Below, in pieces: positions 10,560 through 22,798 of a DNA stretch of 64,000 nucleotides. The translations under genes and the position numbers were made by a program. Origin of the DNA: Spirometra erinaceieuropaei. Taxonomy: Eukaryota > Platyhelminthes > Cestoda > Diphyllobothriidea > Diphyllobothriidae. The notes below the pieces were generated by a model. The model was not told the origin of the DNA. It ran no database searches and saw only the letters and a list, made by a program, of their open reading frames with translations. Location of the stretch: contig CACRXP010000312.1 of assembly GCA_902702965.1 (NCBI GenBank), forward strand, positions 643,866-707,865, written 5' to 3'. Each line of letters opens with the position of its first letter. The stretch's first letter is position 1.

Positions 10560-11446
10560 CTTCACGTTCCAAGTCAACAGCACAAATTCTCTGCGTCAGG
10601 ACGTGCAGTAGCCCGCTCCGTCATTTGACGCCTGCCTAGAAATCCGACTATAATTTATCTCCCTGCGAGCTGCCTCAATTTATTATTAGTTATCAACACA
10701 GGTACGAACATAAAGGATAACCACCCTGAATTCATAAATGTCAACGCGCATTGTCGAGGTGGTTTTCCAGCTTCTCACAAGAATGCTTTTTGATGAGATG
10801 GAAGCCTCATTTGACTTTGTTACACCTTTGTCACCAACAGTTGCCTTAGGCATTTATACACCATTAAGAGCAGCTGAGATCATTTGTCTCTGAGCCGCAG
10901 CTCAGTATATGAAAAGACCATTATCACTCCCATGGCAGTCGGAAACAGCTATCGGATGAAAAGCAATAAGAACTATAGACCTGTTGCCGTGAATGGTGTA
11001 ATTTAGGCTCAAATAACCATTTTCAGACAGGCCAGAAGATTACTCTGGACAAGGATTGTCGAAAAAGTCGAAAAGGTGAGAAAGGAATACGCAAACTGCC
11101 AAACGGTGCCTAGTTTCTTAAAGCAGAGGTATAATGGAACAGAATGGGGAGACTGATTTTCGCGCAAGAGTTGAAAACCACGTACGCCAGAAGCCACTCC
11201 AGCCACATTTATTTGAACCCAGTCAATTATCAAGCGCAGTGTACTTCCCAATCCCCATGCCTGGTTCTCATAATTGGCGCAGGTAGAGCATAGCGTCTGC
11301 TAACAGTGCCTCGAGGGAGAAACATTAACAAGTCTCGTAGAGCATCCGAACACTGCCTATGAGGTCAGGCCGGCTTATATCGCCGCCTAAGTAGGACAGG
11401 AGCCGCCTGAAATGCGGGTGGATTTGAGCCAACTTCCAGTAAAATA
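10560..11446. other. Unassigned sequence between FB-2 and FB-3
   Basis: No recognised feature. A minus-strand frame at 11009-11251 (80 codons) has no motif. Confidence 0.55.
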
Positions 11447-11700
11447 ACAGTCACGGACTGTTTTCATGAAGTAAAAGCCACAATTCTGAAGTTCGTTTTT
11501 GATCGGAAATGACTACGTGGGTACGGTTGTAACTTAGATTATCATGCAGCCTATTTTTATGACATTTTGGACTTGTCAGGAAGTTTGCTTTTGAATGCCC
11601 GTCTTTCCGACCTCCTGTAAAAATTGCGCCTGGCAAAAATAAATACTTAAATAGTATGCATTTTTTGCACCAATTGCCGATGGCCTTCTTAAAGATCCTG
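11447..11700. mobile_element. Foldback element fragment FB-3 (single arm)
   Basis: A diverged left-arm copy: 'catgaag', 'aattctgaagttcg', 'ttggacttgtcaggaagt' (compare 'ttcggactccgcaggatgtc' in FB-2), 'cttttgaatgc', 'cgacctcctgtaaaaa', 'gatggccttctt'. Interior and second arm are absent. Because the arms are inverted copies, orientation cannot be set. Confidence 0.65.
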
Positions 11701-12989
11701 CATACGGAGTCCAGCTCATTCTCTTCCAGACTGATGTCAATGATGCTTGATTGGCAAGGATTTGTGTTCTGTTGCTGCTTCTGGTTCCGACGATGGACTC
11801 CTGTGAGAGTTTGAAACTCCCGCTTGGTGAAATCGTTTTCGTCGGTTGATCAGAAGATTTTTTTCACGTCTACTTACACATCTTAAATTTGAACATTCGC
11901 CTCAACTCGTGAATGGATGGATAATTACCATACCTATGAAGTCAAGTTCGGCAAACATAAGCTTTTGATTATTCATCAGCATGCGAATACAGTAATATAA
12001 GGGCAGAATACCAAATTAAACATCAAATATCCGTCAATAAGAGGGAGAGGATTGACATACCTCCTGATCTCAATTGTCAGATTCTGGTCTTTTCTGGGTT
12101 TTAGGGAGGGGGAGCGTGTCATCGCTGTATTATCATATGTATAACTGGCGTTTTCAAAAACGCTACCGCAATCTTTGACTTGAATGCAGTATGACAAGCA
12201 GTTATCGCAGCGGATTCAGTCTTCTGCAGTCCGCGCCAGAATTACGTGTATTTTCTGACGTTTAATCAAGTAACAAGTAAATTATTCACCTATTATAGTA
12301 TTTGAATGTGCTACCCTTATTCACTTCCGCCCTCAACGATGTTCTCCTGTGTGAATTCGAAATACTGTCCGTACAACATCCTCCTTTTCTAGCAATGAAC
12401 TTTCTATTTTATCACATAGTTCAGGGCTCTTAAGTCAGGCGAGGTCATAAAAAGACCCTACTTTCAGTCCGGAGATGATTTCCTCCAAGCCGGGTGCACC
12501 TTCATTGTGGGCAGTCAAGTTGCCAAAACCGGCCAGCAGACGTCACCTCAAGATTCAAGAAGTTTGGCTGGTCGGCCGGTGGCCAGAAAGAAAGCAAGGG
12601 GTTGCTACCCAGGTCGGTGTGCTAGGTGCATAATGTTTGAATGCCAGTCGTTAAATAAATTAACCTGCGTCCTACCCGGTTTTACGAACCCGTGAAGCCT
12701 GCTGGATGGCAGCAAATTTCAGCAAGATCGATGAAGCATTAGTTTTGTTCGTAAATACAGTTTTCTCCGGGGAAGTGTTTACGAGTCAAAACCAGTCGCG
12801 AAGGCAAAAAACGCGTCACAAACGAAATTTGCTCTGACGACTATGCGTGGAACAACGTAATGTAAATTATATCATTAAGTCTGAAGACGGAATAGACTCA
12901 CACCCTACGAAGTAAAAGAATTTACTCACTTACAGCAGGCAATAAGCGGCATGCATTATTAATCGAAGTCCAGAAATGCAGATATGAGT
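11701..12989. other. Unassigned sequence with a GC-richer block
   Basis: 12480-12720 is GC-richer and holds a 62-codon plus-strand frame without motifs. The rest is AT-rich. I cannot name anything here. Confidence 0.5.
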
Positions 12990-13325
12990 TAACATGAATT
13001 ATTCAAAGGCTGTCAAAATGTCTATGAATTGCGTGGTCCTGTTACTCAGCTGGTGGATTGTAGTTTGGTTACTTAGAATATTCTAATTCGAGAGTCAGCC
13101 TACTGTATCACATTTGGTGGAATTCAGACACTGCAGTAGGTTGGACGGGGGAATTAATTACAGTGTGATTATACTTACATACTGGGTGAGACATCGTTGT
13201 TTAGGAGGTTGCACCAAAAGCTTCGCCTTGCTGTTCTAGGTTAAAGTCCCACGGTGGCGCGGATTTTTTCACAGTTAACCCGTATGAATTATTCAAATCA
13301 GCCAAAACATTTACGAAAACATCAA
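12990..13325 (+). mobile_element. tRNA-like SINE family A, degenerate copies
   Basis: It begins with a family tail ('atgaattattcaaa', 'aaaatgtctatgaatt'), then the family head ('ctggtggatt', 'tactgtatcacatttggtgg', 'cactgcagtaggttgg'), then a decayed tRNA-like region ('ggttaaagtcccacggtggcgc') and 'tttttcacagtt' followed by a second tail ('atgaattattcaaat'). The order equals the reverse complement of 58149-58420. The pol III B box is damaged here. Probably two copies joined tail to head. Confidence 0.65.
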
Positions 13326-14489
13326 TAGCGATATTTATTCTTGCACTCAATGTTTGTAAAATCAATCAATTTCAAAGTTCCCATTCAAAGATCATGTATC
13401 TTTCTGCCTTAAATTGACCCTTACCTCGAAATTACCCTAAAACGATCGCCATTACACTGGCCAATGGGACACGCACTCTACAGCCTACATATCGTCCATG
13501 TAAGCTAAATCATATTTCGTCAAACAATTAAGAAGAAAACGCTTAGAATTCACGTAATGTTTTAGATAATCTTTCGCTGTATTACAATCTTCAAAAGAAG
13601 CCATTATAAACGGAAAGACACAATACTATTGGAATTATTATACCATCTGTTTATTTTCATAAAACCCCTATGAGGGAAATCCCTTTTGTTTTTGAATACA
13701 AGGACGCAACTTGAAACATTAGTTTTATTTAATGCGTAACAGAATTGCCTTACATACTAGACAAAGCCCAAATTAAATGCAATCAGGTATATATATTTTT
13801 GCGACACAAACGCATCATACTGGCTTACTCGATCTCTCATTCTTTTGCCATTTCATTTAGAACACATTTAGGTAACCGATCAACTGCTTGTTAACCTGCT
13901 GTGCCGATTTGTACGCAGTGTTGATTTTCCATTTCTTTTCTGCTAATCTGCATATTTCATTTTTTATTACAGCTGCAACTTTCGGCCCTGGTTCTGTCGA
14001 AGACTTTGCCTTTCAGTGGTAAAATGCATTATGATAATCGAATCTGTCAACAATTTAATTTGTAACAATAAACTGTGTTTCTTTGGATGAACTGCCGTTA
14101 CTGTCGTCTGGCGAAAATGCGGCAAAATTAAATAGGCGGAATAAAATAGATTGTACGCAAACTTGCTCGTAATAGAAGCATATTTGCGTACGTTTGCATT
14201 TGGTCGTTAGGAAAACACTTCCCAAATGCCGAAACATATTTAAGCGGACCGCATTATTACGCATATACTTTTTTTTAAATTTCCACGACGATGTTTGCAG
14301 CATGGCTTGTGGAGTCTCAAAGAGACATTCACGAACTGTTTTGACAGATCCTGCATAATTCATATTGAAGCAACTGCGGCAAAATCAACGGACCGGTGGT
14401 ATTCGAAACCATCACAGCCAGGAACAGATTTTAGTACATCCAACACTCTAGCCACCGGAGATACCAGGTCTCACCGGAAGAAGTGCAGT
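13326..14489. other. Unassigned AT-rich sequence
   Basis: Only short frames (65 and 102 codons on opposite strands near 14055-14492, without motifs). No repeats recognised. Confidence 0.55.
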
Positions 14490-14625
14490 TAATTACATTT
14501 GAGTCAGGTAGCTTGCACAGCCCACTGCAACATTTGAACTGCACCAAATCTGATACAGGTTGGCCTCATTTAGTCAACATGAATTGTTTGAAAATGGCCA
14601 AAATATCAATATCAAGCGATGACAG
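14490..14625. mobile_element. SINE-A fragments in inverted arrangement
   Basis: 14490-14565 is the family head in minus orientation ('actgcaacatttgaactgca', 'ccaaatctgatacag'). 14573-14620 is the family tail in plus orientation ('agtcaacatgaattgtttga', 'ggccaaaatatcaat'). Head and tail thus face each other with no tRNA-like core between them, a small inverted-rearrangement product. Confidence 0.6.
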
Positions 14626-14896
14626 CATGCTAACTCAAATCCCCAAGTAGATTGATGAGTACTCCATCAACTCAACCTAACAACATCACTCTGAGAGTCG
14701 CGTACACCCGCTTCCCAGCTCTGATGAGCAAAACCCGCCGAACGCATCATGTGGGTTGGCGTAAGAAAGATAAGTGTGAAGGACTTAGTAGCCCTTGAGA
14801 CACTTATAAACACCGTCATTTTTCCATATTTTCATTCCTCGATGTGGCTGTACTGGCCTGACGAAGAATAACAGAAAACACTTGACTTTTCAAGTG

Positions 14897-15080
14897 TATC
14901 AGATCTGGTGGATCTCAGTCTGTGCAGTAGGCTGGCCGGGTAACCTGACCAAATTGTATTTAAACTCGCGTCATCCGGTAGGGCCTCGTAGCTCAGGTGG
15001 CTAGAGGAATGTCAATACTGCCGTGGGTTCGAATCTCACCGTGTTGCCGAGTTTTTCACGGTTGGATCAATATAAAATTA
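14897..15080 (+). mobile_element. tRNA-like SINE family A, well-preserved copy
   Basis: Order along the plus strand: head 'gtatcagatctggtggat', 'tgtgcagtaggctggc'; linker 'aaactcgcgtcatccggtag'; tRNA-like core 14981-15048 starting 'gggcctcgtagctcaggtgg'; then 'gccgagtttttcacggttgg' and a tail 'atcaatataaaatt'. The core holds an A-box-like 'tagctcaggtggctagagg' and a B-box 'ggttcgaatctc'. It lacks about 15 nt of the anticodon/variable region found in the 58 kb copies. In SINEs these boxes form the internal RNA polymerase III promoter. Confidence 0.75.
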
Positions 15081-17149
15081 ACGAGAAATGTCTGAAAAAC
15101 AAAGTTGGATGATTCTAGGCCATATTTGATCATTAAGATCCGAGTAAGTAGCATACGCGCATGAATTAGAAAGTGTTTAGTAATCATGAAATGCCTAAAA
15201 TAAATGCATTACCTTCAATATTGTTTGCAAAGGTTTTCAGTTTGTGCACTAATAGCAGTATAAAATAAAAAAACAAATTTTCAATAATTCCACTCAGCGT
15301 TTGTAGGAATATAATTGTTGGCAGTCCATCATGTTTTGTGGCTGTTTCCAGTAGGAAATCAACGGATATGTTTGTAAGTTAATTATGTGTCAAACGTTAA
15401 TGAACCTAAAGGTACGATCTCTGCAACATATTTTGGCGTTCTGAGGTTTTGGATAATAGTCTACTTGATCATTCTTCACTTAAACTGTAGTTTCCCTTGA
15501 TTAGCAATTATTCGGCGCAGCAGGTCTAAATGCTTTTTGTGATCCCGCGCCTTACCATAAAGAGTAAGGACTTCATCTCATTTGGTACCAATTATTCCAT
15601 CTATATATTTGACAAAGATTGCCTCGCCAATCCCCGATTGGATAAAACCTGCCACACTTGCCAAAAATGAATTATTATATGCCTGAAAACTAGGAGTTGG
15701 CTTGATGATTTTCACTTTTTGTCAAGTCTTATTGCATGTAAGTTAAGTTTCTTCAAGGGTTGAACAGGCATCTGACTGCAGGCCATATTGTGCCCTCAGA
15801 ACTGACAAAATTGTCTTCCTCTAACAACACTTAGTGCGGCGCATAAGATGCCGTGTCCATTTGCTATGCTACTAGGGACATCAGGGGCGGAAAATCCCGT
15901 CAATTTGTTTATAAACGGTCTTCATCTACTGACATTAGATTTTTATGCCTATGTCAAAATAGTTGGCATTTCAAGAGAGAAGAAAGTGCAGTCACAGCCA
16001 TAATTAGGCGATGACAGGCACTTTACGGTCTTTGGACGTTAGGCGATTTCACTTTTTAAAATTGATCACTTAATAACACTTGAAACGAATTTTCCCAGCT
16101 GCAGAATATTCGGTAGTCTCGCATCTTTTAAAATGAGGACGAGCACATTTTAAGTCCTCGCAGTCGTCTCTGTTAACTTTTGCCTCATAAAAGATAAAAA
16201 TATTTCGGTGGGTAAGGGCACCATTAAGCAAATCAGAAACGGAGATTGCTGCTAGTGGATATTTAAGCAATCATAAATTTACAAATTTCGAAAGAACGGG
16301 ATTTACTGGCAACAGAAGATGTTGCAACTGCTTTTTTTCACCTTAGTTCACACGGAACGTCCAATAGATACACATCGGTTTGTATTTCTCAAGAATCCGT
16401 TAGAAACTTCAAGGTCAGCATGCAGGCCTTGTTGTCCAGCTATGCAATATTCGTCTTAAATAATATAGAGGAAAAAAAAGATGGAAAGGTAAAACCGGTG
16501 TACAATTCAATGACTGTTCAATTTCTGTCCCGATTTTGAGCGCCTTCAGTCCATTTACCTGAACCAGATTTTCCATTTATATTCATATTCTTTTTTAAAT
16601 GCCACAGGCGTTTGACCGTTTATACGGTAACGATCTGACAAGACCGCTTTGGCGAGATCAAACTTTGTAGTATGTAGCATTTGATTTGTGCAGGAAAATG
16701 TGGACCTGCGTGGCCTATTTTGACACACTTACACCAATCTAATCGAAAAATATGCTCCATCATAATTCTTCTGGGATAAGACGTGAAGGGATGCATTCGT
16801 CTTTGCCTCTCAACCGTGCATATGTGTGCACGTTGATCAGAATTTGAGCGAACGTATCAGTCTCTCCTTTCGCATGAAGTGGTAGGTGATTGTTAGAAAA
16901 AGACAGGCCGTTTGGAAGTAGTAAACCTTAGTCTAACAGATTATCGGGACCCCATACTCAGGCAAAACTTGTCCCTTCTGCTCACGATCAATGCATGGCG
17001 GCTAAGAGGAGCTCTCTGAAAGAACAGGTTTGACAGTGGCAGAAAAGCCAGTTGTAACATAGAAGCAGCAGCTCGGGAAGCCTAGATTCAACTCAAAAAC
17101 TATGAGACAACATTGGAAGTCGGATTCATAAAAGAAACTTTTAAGTGGT
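15081..17149. other. Unassigned AT-rich sequence
   Basis: No recognised feature over 2 kb. Frames are all below 70 codons. Confidence 0.6.
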
Positions 17150-17455
17150 AGATGGGCGCTCACCAATCGTTTTTACAGACCTCGCTCGTTCCGTTGTGTC
17201 TTATGGACCCTCTTTCTCTGGAGCTCAACCATCAGAAGCATAGCGGCGCATGATATAGGCAGTATGTTATTACCAACATAGACAAGGGGACTGGAATTGC
17301 CATTTCTGGCATAGGAGCCGTCGTCAGCAAGTCACACCCAACCCTGAACTGTGGAACACCCGAGGCTCGAACTCGTGACCTATTAGTAGGAAGTCCAACG
17401 CCTCTAACCACTGGGCCACGATCTGCAGAAACGCAAGTATAAGTGACAGCAGTGA
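17150..17455 (-). mobile_element. tRNA-like SINE family B, copy B1
   Basis: On the minus strand a tRNA-like core (17351-17420) reads 'gtggcccagtggttagaggc' (A-box region) and 'gagttcgagcctcg' (B box), followed by 'gttccacagttcagggttgg', 'gctgacgacggct', 'ccagaaatggcaattccagt' and 'ccccttgtct'. The same order is seen in B2 (22440-22640), B3 (26190-26395), B4 (49800-50115, plus) and B5 (41347-41400, tail only). 17150-17215 matches the 5' part of B4 ('caccaatcgttt' with 'cgttcc.gtgtg.cttat/gg'). Confidence 0.75.
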
Positions 17456-19459
17456 AAAGGTGGCCAGTTCGTATGCTGGCATTCATTAGTCGTGTTTTCT
17501 CCCATTCTATAGTGTATGCTCGGGAATAATAAATAATATTTTTTTCAAAGAAAAATGACTGTAGCCCTCTGACTAGGGTTGAAAATGGATAGGAACGAGG
17601 CGTTAAGATCGATGTCTCTTAAACCGGATGTTCAAACGCGGCTTCCATTTTGTTCAGCTATAACTTCCTAGTTACTTAATATTTCAGAGTAAGCAGTATA
17701 GATAATTTTAAAATTCACCCGCAATCAGTAGGTTTACTGTTTCGGTTGCCAAAATAGGGATTTCGAATTAAAGCAATGATTTTGCAGTGACTAATTACTT
17801 TAGACTGTCCTAAACTCAACCGAATAAATTTCGATGCACTAAACTTGCCAATGAAGGCAAAAACACTGCATATTTTCTGCCGTCGCTGATACCTGCAGCT
17901 TTCAATTCTCATATGTGTCAGAAATTGTTAAAGCTCTATTATTACCTGAAATATAAAATCTTGGATATAAGGAGTAATTGTGGAGAAAAATAATATTTCC
18001 AGTACAGCAAGTGGCGATATAAAACTAGAATGCTAGTCGATTTGTTAACATCTAATTTATATATGTGAGCCAACTTTTTGGTTCGGCAAAAAATAACGAA
18101 TTTAAATTTTGCTTAAAACAGCTTATTGTTAATTAACGCAGAACGCTCCTTTATAAGCACACCCTCAACTGCGTCCCTTATTACAACTTCAATACAAACA
18201 TGATGCAAATTTATTTAGATTGAACAATTTAAAACTCATATGGTTTAGTCATTAATCATCAGACATTTTCTGTATTATCGGAAAAGCTCAAGAGTTGAAG
18301 CGGAAACAGATCATCTGACGAAAGGCCACGAAAACACATTGGACACTGAACGACCTCTCAGCTCCTTAATATGAACCGCGTCACATGTTCTCAGTTTATT
18401 TTCCTCAGTGGACTTGCCTCCCAATTGTTTAATGATTTTAGTCGATATGGGCTAATTTTTTTATGTACCTGCTTCTTTTTGACCAAATGGTTTCCGGGAA
18501 TTTTTTTTTGTCCGACAATCCATGTTAATTGGAAAATTTTAGATAGAAAAGCACACAAGCGGACCACTTGTTTCTTTTGCAAATCGGATCTTGACGTGCA
18601 TTTTTGTGTCGTTCAACGATCGAACCATAGTCCCTTCATTTCCTTATTATGTAACGTATATGCGTGCCTTAAAAAATGTGATGAGACGTCATAATATCGA
18701 AACAACACTTTGAGGTTCAAATACGTTATATTATAGGATGAGTTTTAGTCATTGCTAAATAAAGATTTTAAAATATCTTTAAAGCAGTTTAGTAAATCAA
18801 GGTACATTGAAATGAGTCCCACCGGACATTTGTCCAGGGGAATTTCGAAATGTATGAGATATGTTTATTCATGGCCATTAGTCTACGATAATTCGTCTCT
18901 TTTCCATTCCAGCGGATAATGTCCCAGAACCGGTTATCTGTGCTGTCGCACGAATTGCATATTGGCTCGTTTTACCCTTAGGCTATTGTAAATGCCCATT
19001 AACAACTACGGTATAAGTAACCAATTCACCCCCAAACAACTCATGTTTTGGTGTGCCGTTTTATTTAAATTTTTTAAATGTGCTTACGTCTAAGGATCTA
19101 ACGTAATAGAACCGAGCATGAGAGAGATGGATTTCATTTACTTCAAAAAATTAATACGAAATGTTTACCAGAAAATTAATAAGTAATAAGCCTGTTGTTT
19201 GATAAAACATGTTCGGTCACAAGGCAAATTGAGACAAAACCGAACTTTACCTGTTTGTCCGCAGTTAACCTTTTACTAACCGACCTTAACTTAGGATTTA
19301 ATTGTAATATGAAACGTCAGGATATGATAATCTTTCAAATGGTATAGCAAGAGAACTAAATATACAGTTCCGAACAATTGTGCATTAATAATAGTCTTTT
19401 GCCGACAAAACACAGTTTTTAAATTGAGTGCAGATAAGAGGTAATTAGACGGACCAAGG
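17456..19459. other. Unassigned AT-rich sequence
   Basis: No named feature. A plus-strand frame of 107 codons at 18371-18694 overlaps a minus-strand frame of 63 codons. It is Phe/Cys-rich as expected from T-rich DNA and has no motif, so I do not call it. Confidence 0.55.
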
Positions 19460-19886
19460 CTGCGTATGGTTACGATCGAGGACGATAAGTATAACGTTTG
19501 TAAAAATTTAGTTACTGTAAAGATCTGAGAAAAATAAGCGCTCACCGGATCGCGGCCTTGTTTGGCTGACGTTTTGAACAGCCGAAGCGACTCTCCATTA
19601 TCAAAGCGTCTAGTGGAAAAAATCAATCAGAATTTTGAGTGGACAGCCGAATTAGTTTGCTTTGGGCTGGTCGAATTTTTCTCGTTTTTCGCTGCCTTGG
19701 TCTACTAGTCGTCGCCTGTGAGTGTTAGCAGCCTCCTGTATTGTGTGTCATCACCTTAACTTGGGTTGGTTGCGTTTGCGTTTCCCTTTTGGGTGAATTG
19801 GTCGACGGCCCGTGTTTGCTTGATAGTCTAAGGCTCCGTATGACCGACTTGTTTTCGACATGGCGTACGTAGTAACGTTGGATCTC

Positions 19887-20357
19887 CTATGCCGAAGCAA
19901 GGTCTAGATGCCTGTTGATAGAGTTGGCATCTGAGTACCAAGTTTCATGTGTAGGACGCTCAGTCCTTGAGGTGTCCCTGCCTAAGACTGATGCTTCTTG
20001 AAAATCAAAACTGTGACCAGTTTCCCCGATTTGAGCTGCAAGCTGTGAGTTTGGGTCTAGTCTCCCAGTTGCCAGTTTGTGCTCATGTCGGCGAGTCTGC
20101 AATTGCCGTCCGGTTTCCCCAACGTAGTTGCAGTCTCCATTGTTGACGTGTACTTGCTAGACAACTGCTGAGGTTTCAGTAGACGGCAGTATGTCTTTGG
20201 GTTGCATCAAACGACGACGACCTGTTGCCCGGGGTCGATAAGCATTGTCTATCCTGGCGGGTTGTAGCAGTCGTGAAACCGCCTCGGAGACTCCTTTAAT
20301 GTAAGGAATAGCCCTCAAGAGTTCGGGTTGTTCTTTGTGTGGCCGTTGTCTGTACAT
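19887..20357 (-). pseudogene. PLE C-terminus with GIY-YIG domain, copy 1
   Basis: Read on the minus strand: IPYIKGVSEAVSRLLQPARI, YRPRATGRRRLMQPKD, TSAVV, then a TAG stop at 20157-20159, then NGDCNYVGETGRQLQTRRHE (the 'YVGETGR' GIY-YIG-type core), DPNSQLAAQIGETGHSFDF, VLGRD, ETWYSDANSINRHLDLASA and a stop. The IPYIKGVSE and CNYVGETGR signatures are typical of flatworm PLEs (established knowledge). Apart from the one stop the frame is continuous over about 157 codons. The RT core is not seen upstream. Confidence 0.88.
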
Positions 20358-20609
20358 TCGGCGCTTGCTTTGCCTGATGAGGTAGCTGGGCTATCCGTTG
20401 GTCAGAAATAGATCATGAAGTTATTGTCGTTCAACCCTTTTGTCGGCTGGTGTGCTGCAGTGTGTTTCAACTTAAATTGCTTTATCTTTGCCTTTTTCCC
20501 TAAATTATAAAGAATGACACTTTCAAAGTAAAGTTATTTTTTTAGATGGCTGGTTTGTAAGCTTTTGCATAAATTAGTGTCAGAACAGTACATGTATATG
20601 TAAACGGCT

Positions 20610-20830
20610 TCAAGCTAAACATGACAGTGATTTTGGAAGTAGATAAGTATCTCTCCTAATAGGGAGGCAGAATGTAAGTATATAATGAGAGCGGTAAGAG
20701 GCAACGCCAGGTGCGGGCGAAGAGGAGATAGACGCGGAGAGTTGCATGTGGTGATTCGAACCTTGACAGCCGTAAGCGCAGAGCCTGAACAAGATCTATT
20801 TGCTGGAATTCTATGCACTGAATACTACCA
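20610..20830 (-). pseudogene. PLE 3'-end remnant (other PLE lineage), copy 1
   Basis: The minus strand reads LVQALRLRLSRFE near 20755-20795. The stretch 20690-20800 parallels 34065-34150 ('gccgtaagcgcagagcctga' against 'accgtaagcgcggggcctga', 'gcggagag.tgcatgt' against 'gcagagagtcatgt'). There it directly follows a recognisable GIY-YIG tail, so I read both as the end of a 7.3-kb-type PLE. I first considered a tRNA-derived SINE because 'ggttcgaatcacc' (minus strand) mimics a B box; no A box is evident. Confidence 0.5.
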
Positions 20831-22439
20831 TGAACGGTTTTATTACTTTAAAAAATGCGTGTGAGTCCCAATAGAAGAACGGCAACGTTCCAGGACATGC
20901 TTAATTAACAGCAAAAAAATTATTTATGAAAAGAATTTTGCACTGTATGTACTCCTGAATGAAATTCTGATAGGCTAGTATGTGCCCCCATTTAACGAAA
21001 AGTACTTTCATTACTAATAATCCTAGACTGAATATCATGTGATTGATTTTTTGTGACGGGATTAAGTTAGTGGTCAACCTATTAAAATATGGGAATTGCA
21101 GAGCATCACTTAATGATATACAAACGTTTCAGCAGCGGGGTAGCGAAGTGCACGTTGGGAAAGATTGGGTTAATTTCGCCTCGATTTCGAGCGTCCACTT
21201 TTATCAGGATATCGCTGATAGAAAAAACATGGGAGACAAAAGTCAATAAGTTTACTCAGAAAAAAATTGCGCGACCAGTGGTTGGTAGAAAAGTGATTTT
21301 AGATCCTTCCTACGCGGTCAAAAAGCCGATGGCAGTTAATAAAAAAATAAAGGAAAAGAGCCGACCAAAGTTTTTATGGGCTTAATCATGAGAACTAGGA
21401 ATTTAATTCATTCCCATTCTAGTCTTGCAAAAGTATTTAAAAGACAAATTCTTTCAGACGATCTATCTTATATTTCACTAGCCTGGTAACTTAGTCCGCG
21501 GCAAATTGCTGCTCAATGAATCTAGACCGTAGTCGAGGAGAGTAAGAGATTTAAAATGGTTCAAGGCATTAAACTTGTACTGACTAGTTTGAGCAAATTG
21601 TCCATCTTTTTTATTATATTTAAATTTCTCCATAGAAAATGTTATCTCTAGCAAAATAAAACGCTTGCCCATTGTTATTTCTATGAATCCATGTGCATCC
21701 CCATGGCGCAATCACAAAATGTGTCGTTCTCAAATGAGGACAAGCGTCTCCAATAAGCAAATCATTTGATTTATGTCAACTAATAAAGAAGTCTGACAAT
21801 TTGGTGATATCACATCCGGTCTTTGATACTTAATATTTGCTTAGGAAATGATAGTCTATCAGGAATGCTGTGTCATATGTAGCGTTTGATGAAGTTTTTA
21901 CAGGACGGTTTTGTTGTGATAACCTTCTTGAATTTGCACGCTTTGTCTCTCATGTGTGTATGCAGCTATCTAGTTTTGCTCTGTAATTTGTGTACGTCAG
22001 ATAACATACTCTAAAAAACAGGCTGAAATGATGGTAGAAACATGTTCACAAATCAGATTACAAAACATGCCTAAAGTATTGCGTTGCACCATGAGCCGTT
22101 GCATACTTGTCAGTAGTGTTTGCCAAAAAGACACGAAGCAAAAGCTGTGGATACCACAATGACTATTTCTGGCTTATTACATGTCGAAAATTATTTTAGC
22201 CAAATTCCCACTCTAAAGATCCTGAAATTTAAATCAGTACATCGAGCGTCAAGTAGTGGAACATTTTGCCACCAACTCTTGAGTTGGAGTCGATAATATC
22301 GGCTGAAGCGATGGCGTTCACGGATAAGGCTGCAGATCATGTTTGTTCTATGTTTCCTGGAACTCTGAGAACTGACTAGTGAGTTCCAGTAAACAAATGA
22401 TATTTCGTAAGCATTCAAAAATGAATATAACGCATACTG
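20831..22439. other. Unassigned interior of duplication copy 1
   Basis: No reverse transcriptase motif (no FADD- or YADD-like box) or other domain on either strand. A minus-strand frame at 21478-21711 (77 codons) has a counterpart in copy 2 (25232-25471, 79 codons) with similar translation (FNALNHFKS, LDYG.DSL.SNLP). DNA identity alone would produce that. Confidence 0.55.
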
Positions 22440-22640
22440 TTGACTGAATGACATTACTGACAAAGACAAGGGAGACTAGGATGCCCATTTCTGGCTTATT
22501 AGACGTCGTCAACCATTCATACCCAATCCCGAAGTGTGGAACACCCGGCGCTCGACTTGGCAATTTGTAAGTTAGAAATCAAAGGACTCATTGGCTTGTA
22601 AGTTGCGATCGGAAATATACAACAACAGGGGCACTCACTG
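22440..22640 (-). mobile_element. SINE family B, copy B2 (in duplication copy 1)
   Basis: Minus-strand order: 'gtgagtgcccctgttgttgt', 'ccgatcgcaac', decayed tRNA-like core, 'aagtcgagcgccgggtgttc', 'cacacttcgggattgggtat', 'gttgacgacgtctaataagc', 'cagaaatgggcatcctagtc', 'tcccttgtctttgtcagtaa'. Compare B1 and B4. It lies next to the hairpin at 22666-22798. Confidence 0.75.
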
Positions 22641-22665
22641 ATTATGTCCACGTTTGACACTCGTC

Positions 22666-22798
22666 CCGTTGTACCGTACGAGCTGTCTCTCGAGCCGAAC
22701 TGGCGGCCGCACATCTGTAGTAATGCCATTCTGTCAGTATCCTGCGTCGTTGTGCGACTGCTGGTTGGGGTCGAGAGAGAGCCCGTAAGATACAACGG
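22666..22798. repeat. Long inverted repeat (hairpin), copy 1, imperfect
   Basis: Arms 22666-22704 and 22760-22798 (39 nt each) are inverted copies with several mismatches, separated by a 55-nt loop containing 'taatgccattctgtcagtat'. The same structure is perfect in copy 2 (26418-26550). Each arm contains 'tctctcga' or its complement around a CTCGAG-like centre. Confidence 0.9.

Noticed and set aside
18371..18694. 107-codon Phe/Cys-rich open frame
   Set aside because: The Phe/Cys bias follows from T-rich sequence; no domain, signal peptide or conserved pattern.
20700..20800. A third tRNA-derived SINE family (B-box-like 'ggttcgaatcacc' on the minus strand)
   Set aside because: The stretch matches 34065-34150, which follows a PLE GIY-YIG tail and reads as the PLE C-terminus. 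No A box was found.
20831..22439. Reverse transcriptase of the PLE inside the duplicated unit
   Set aside because: No RT motif could be read on either strand in either copy.
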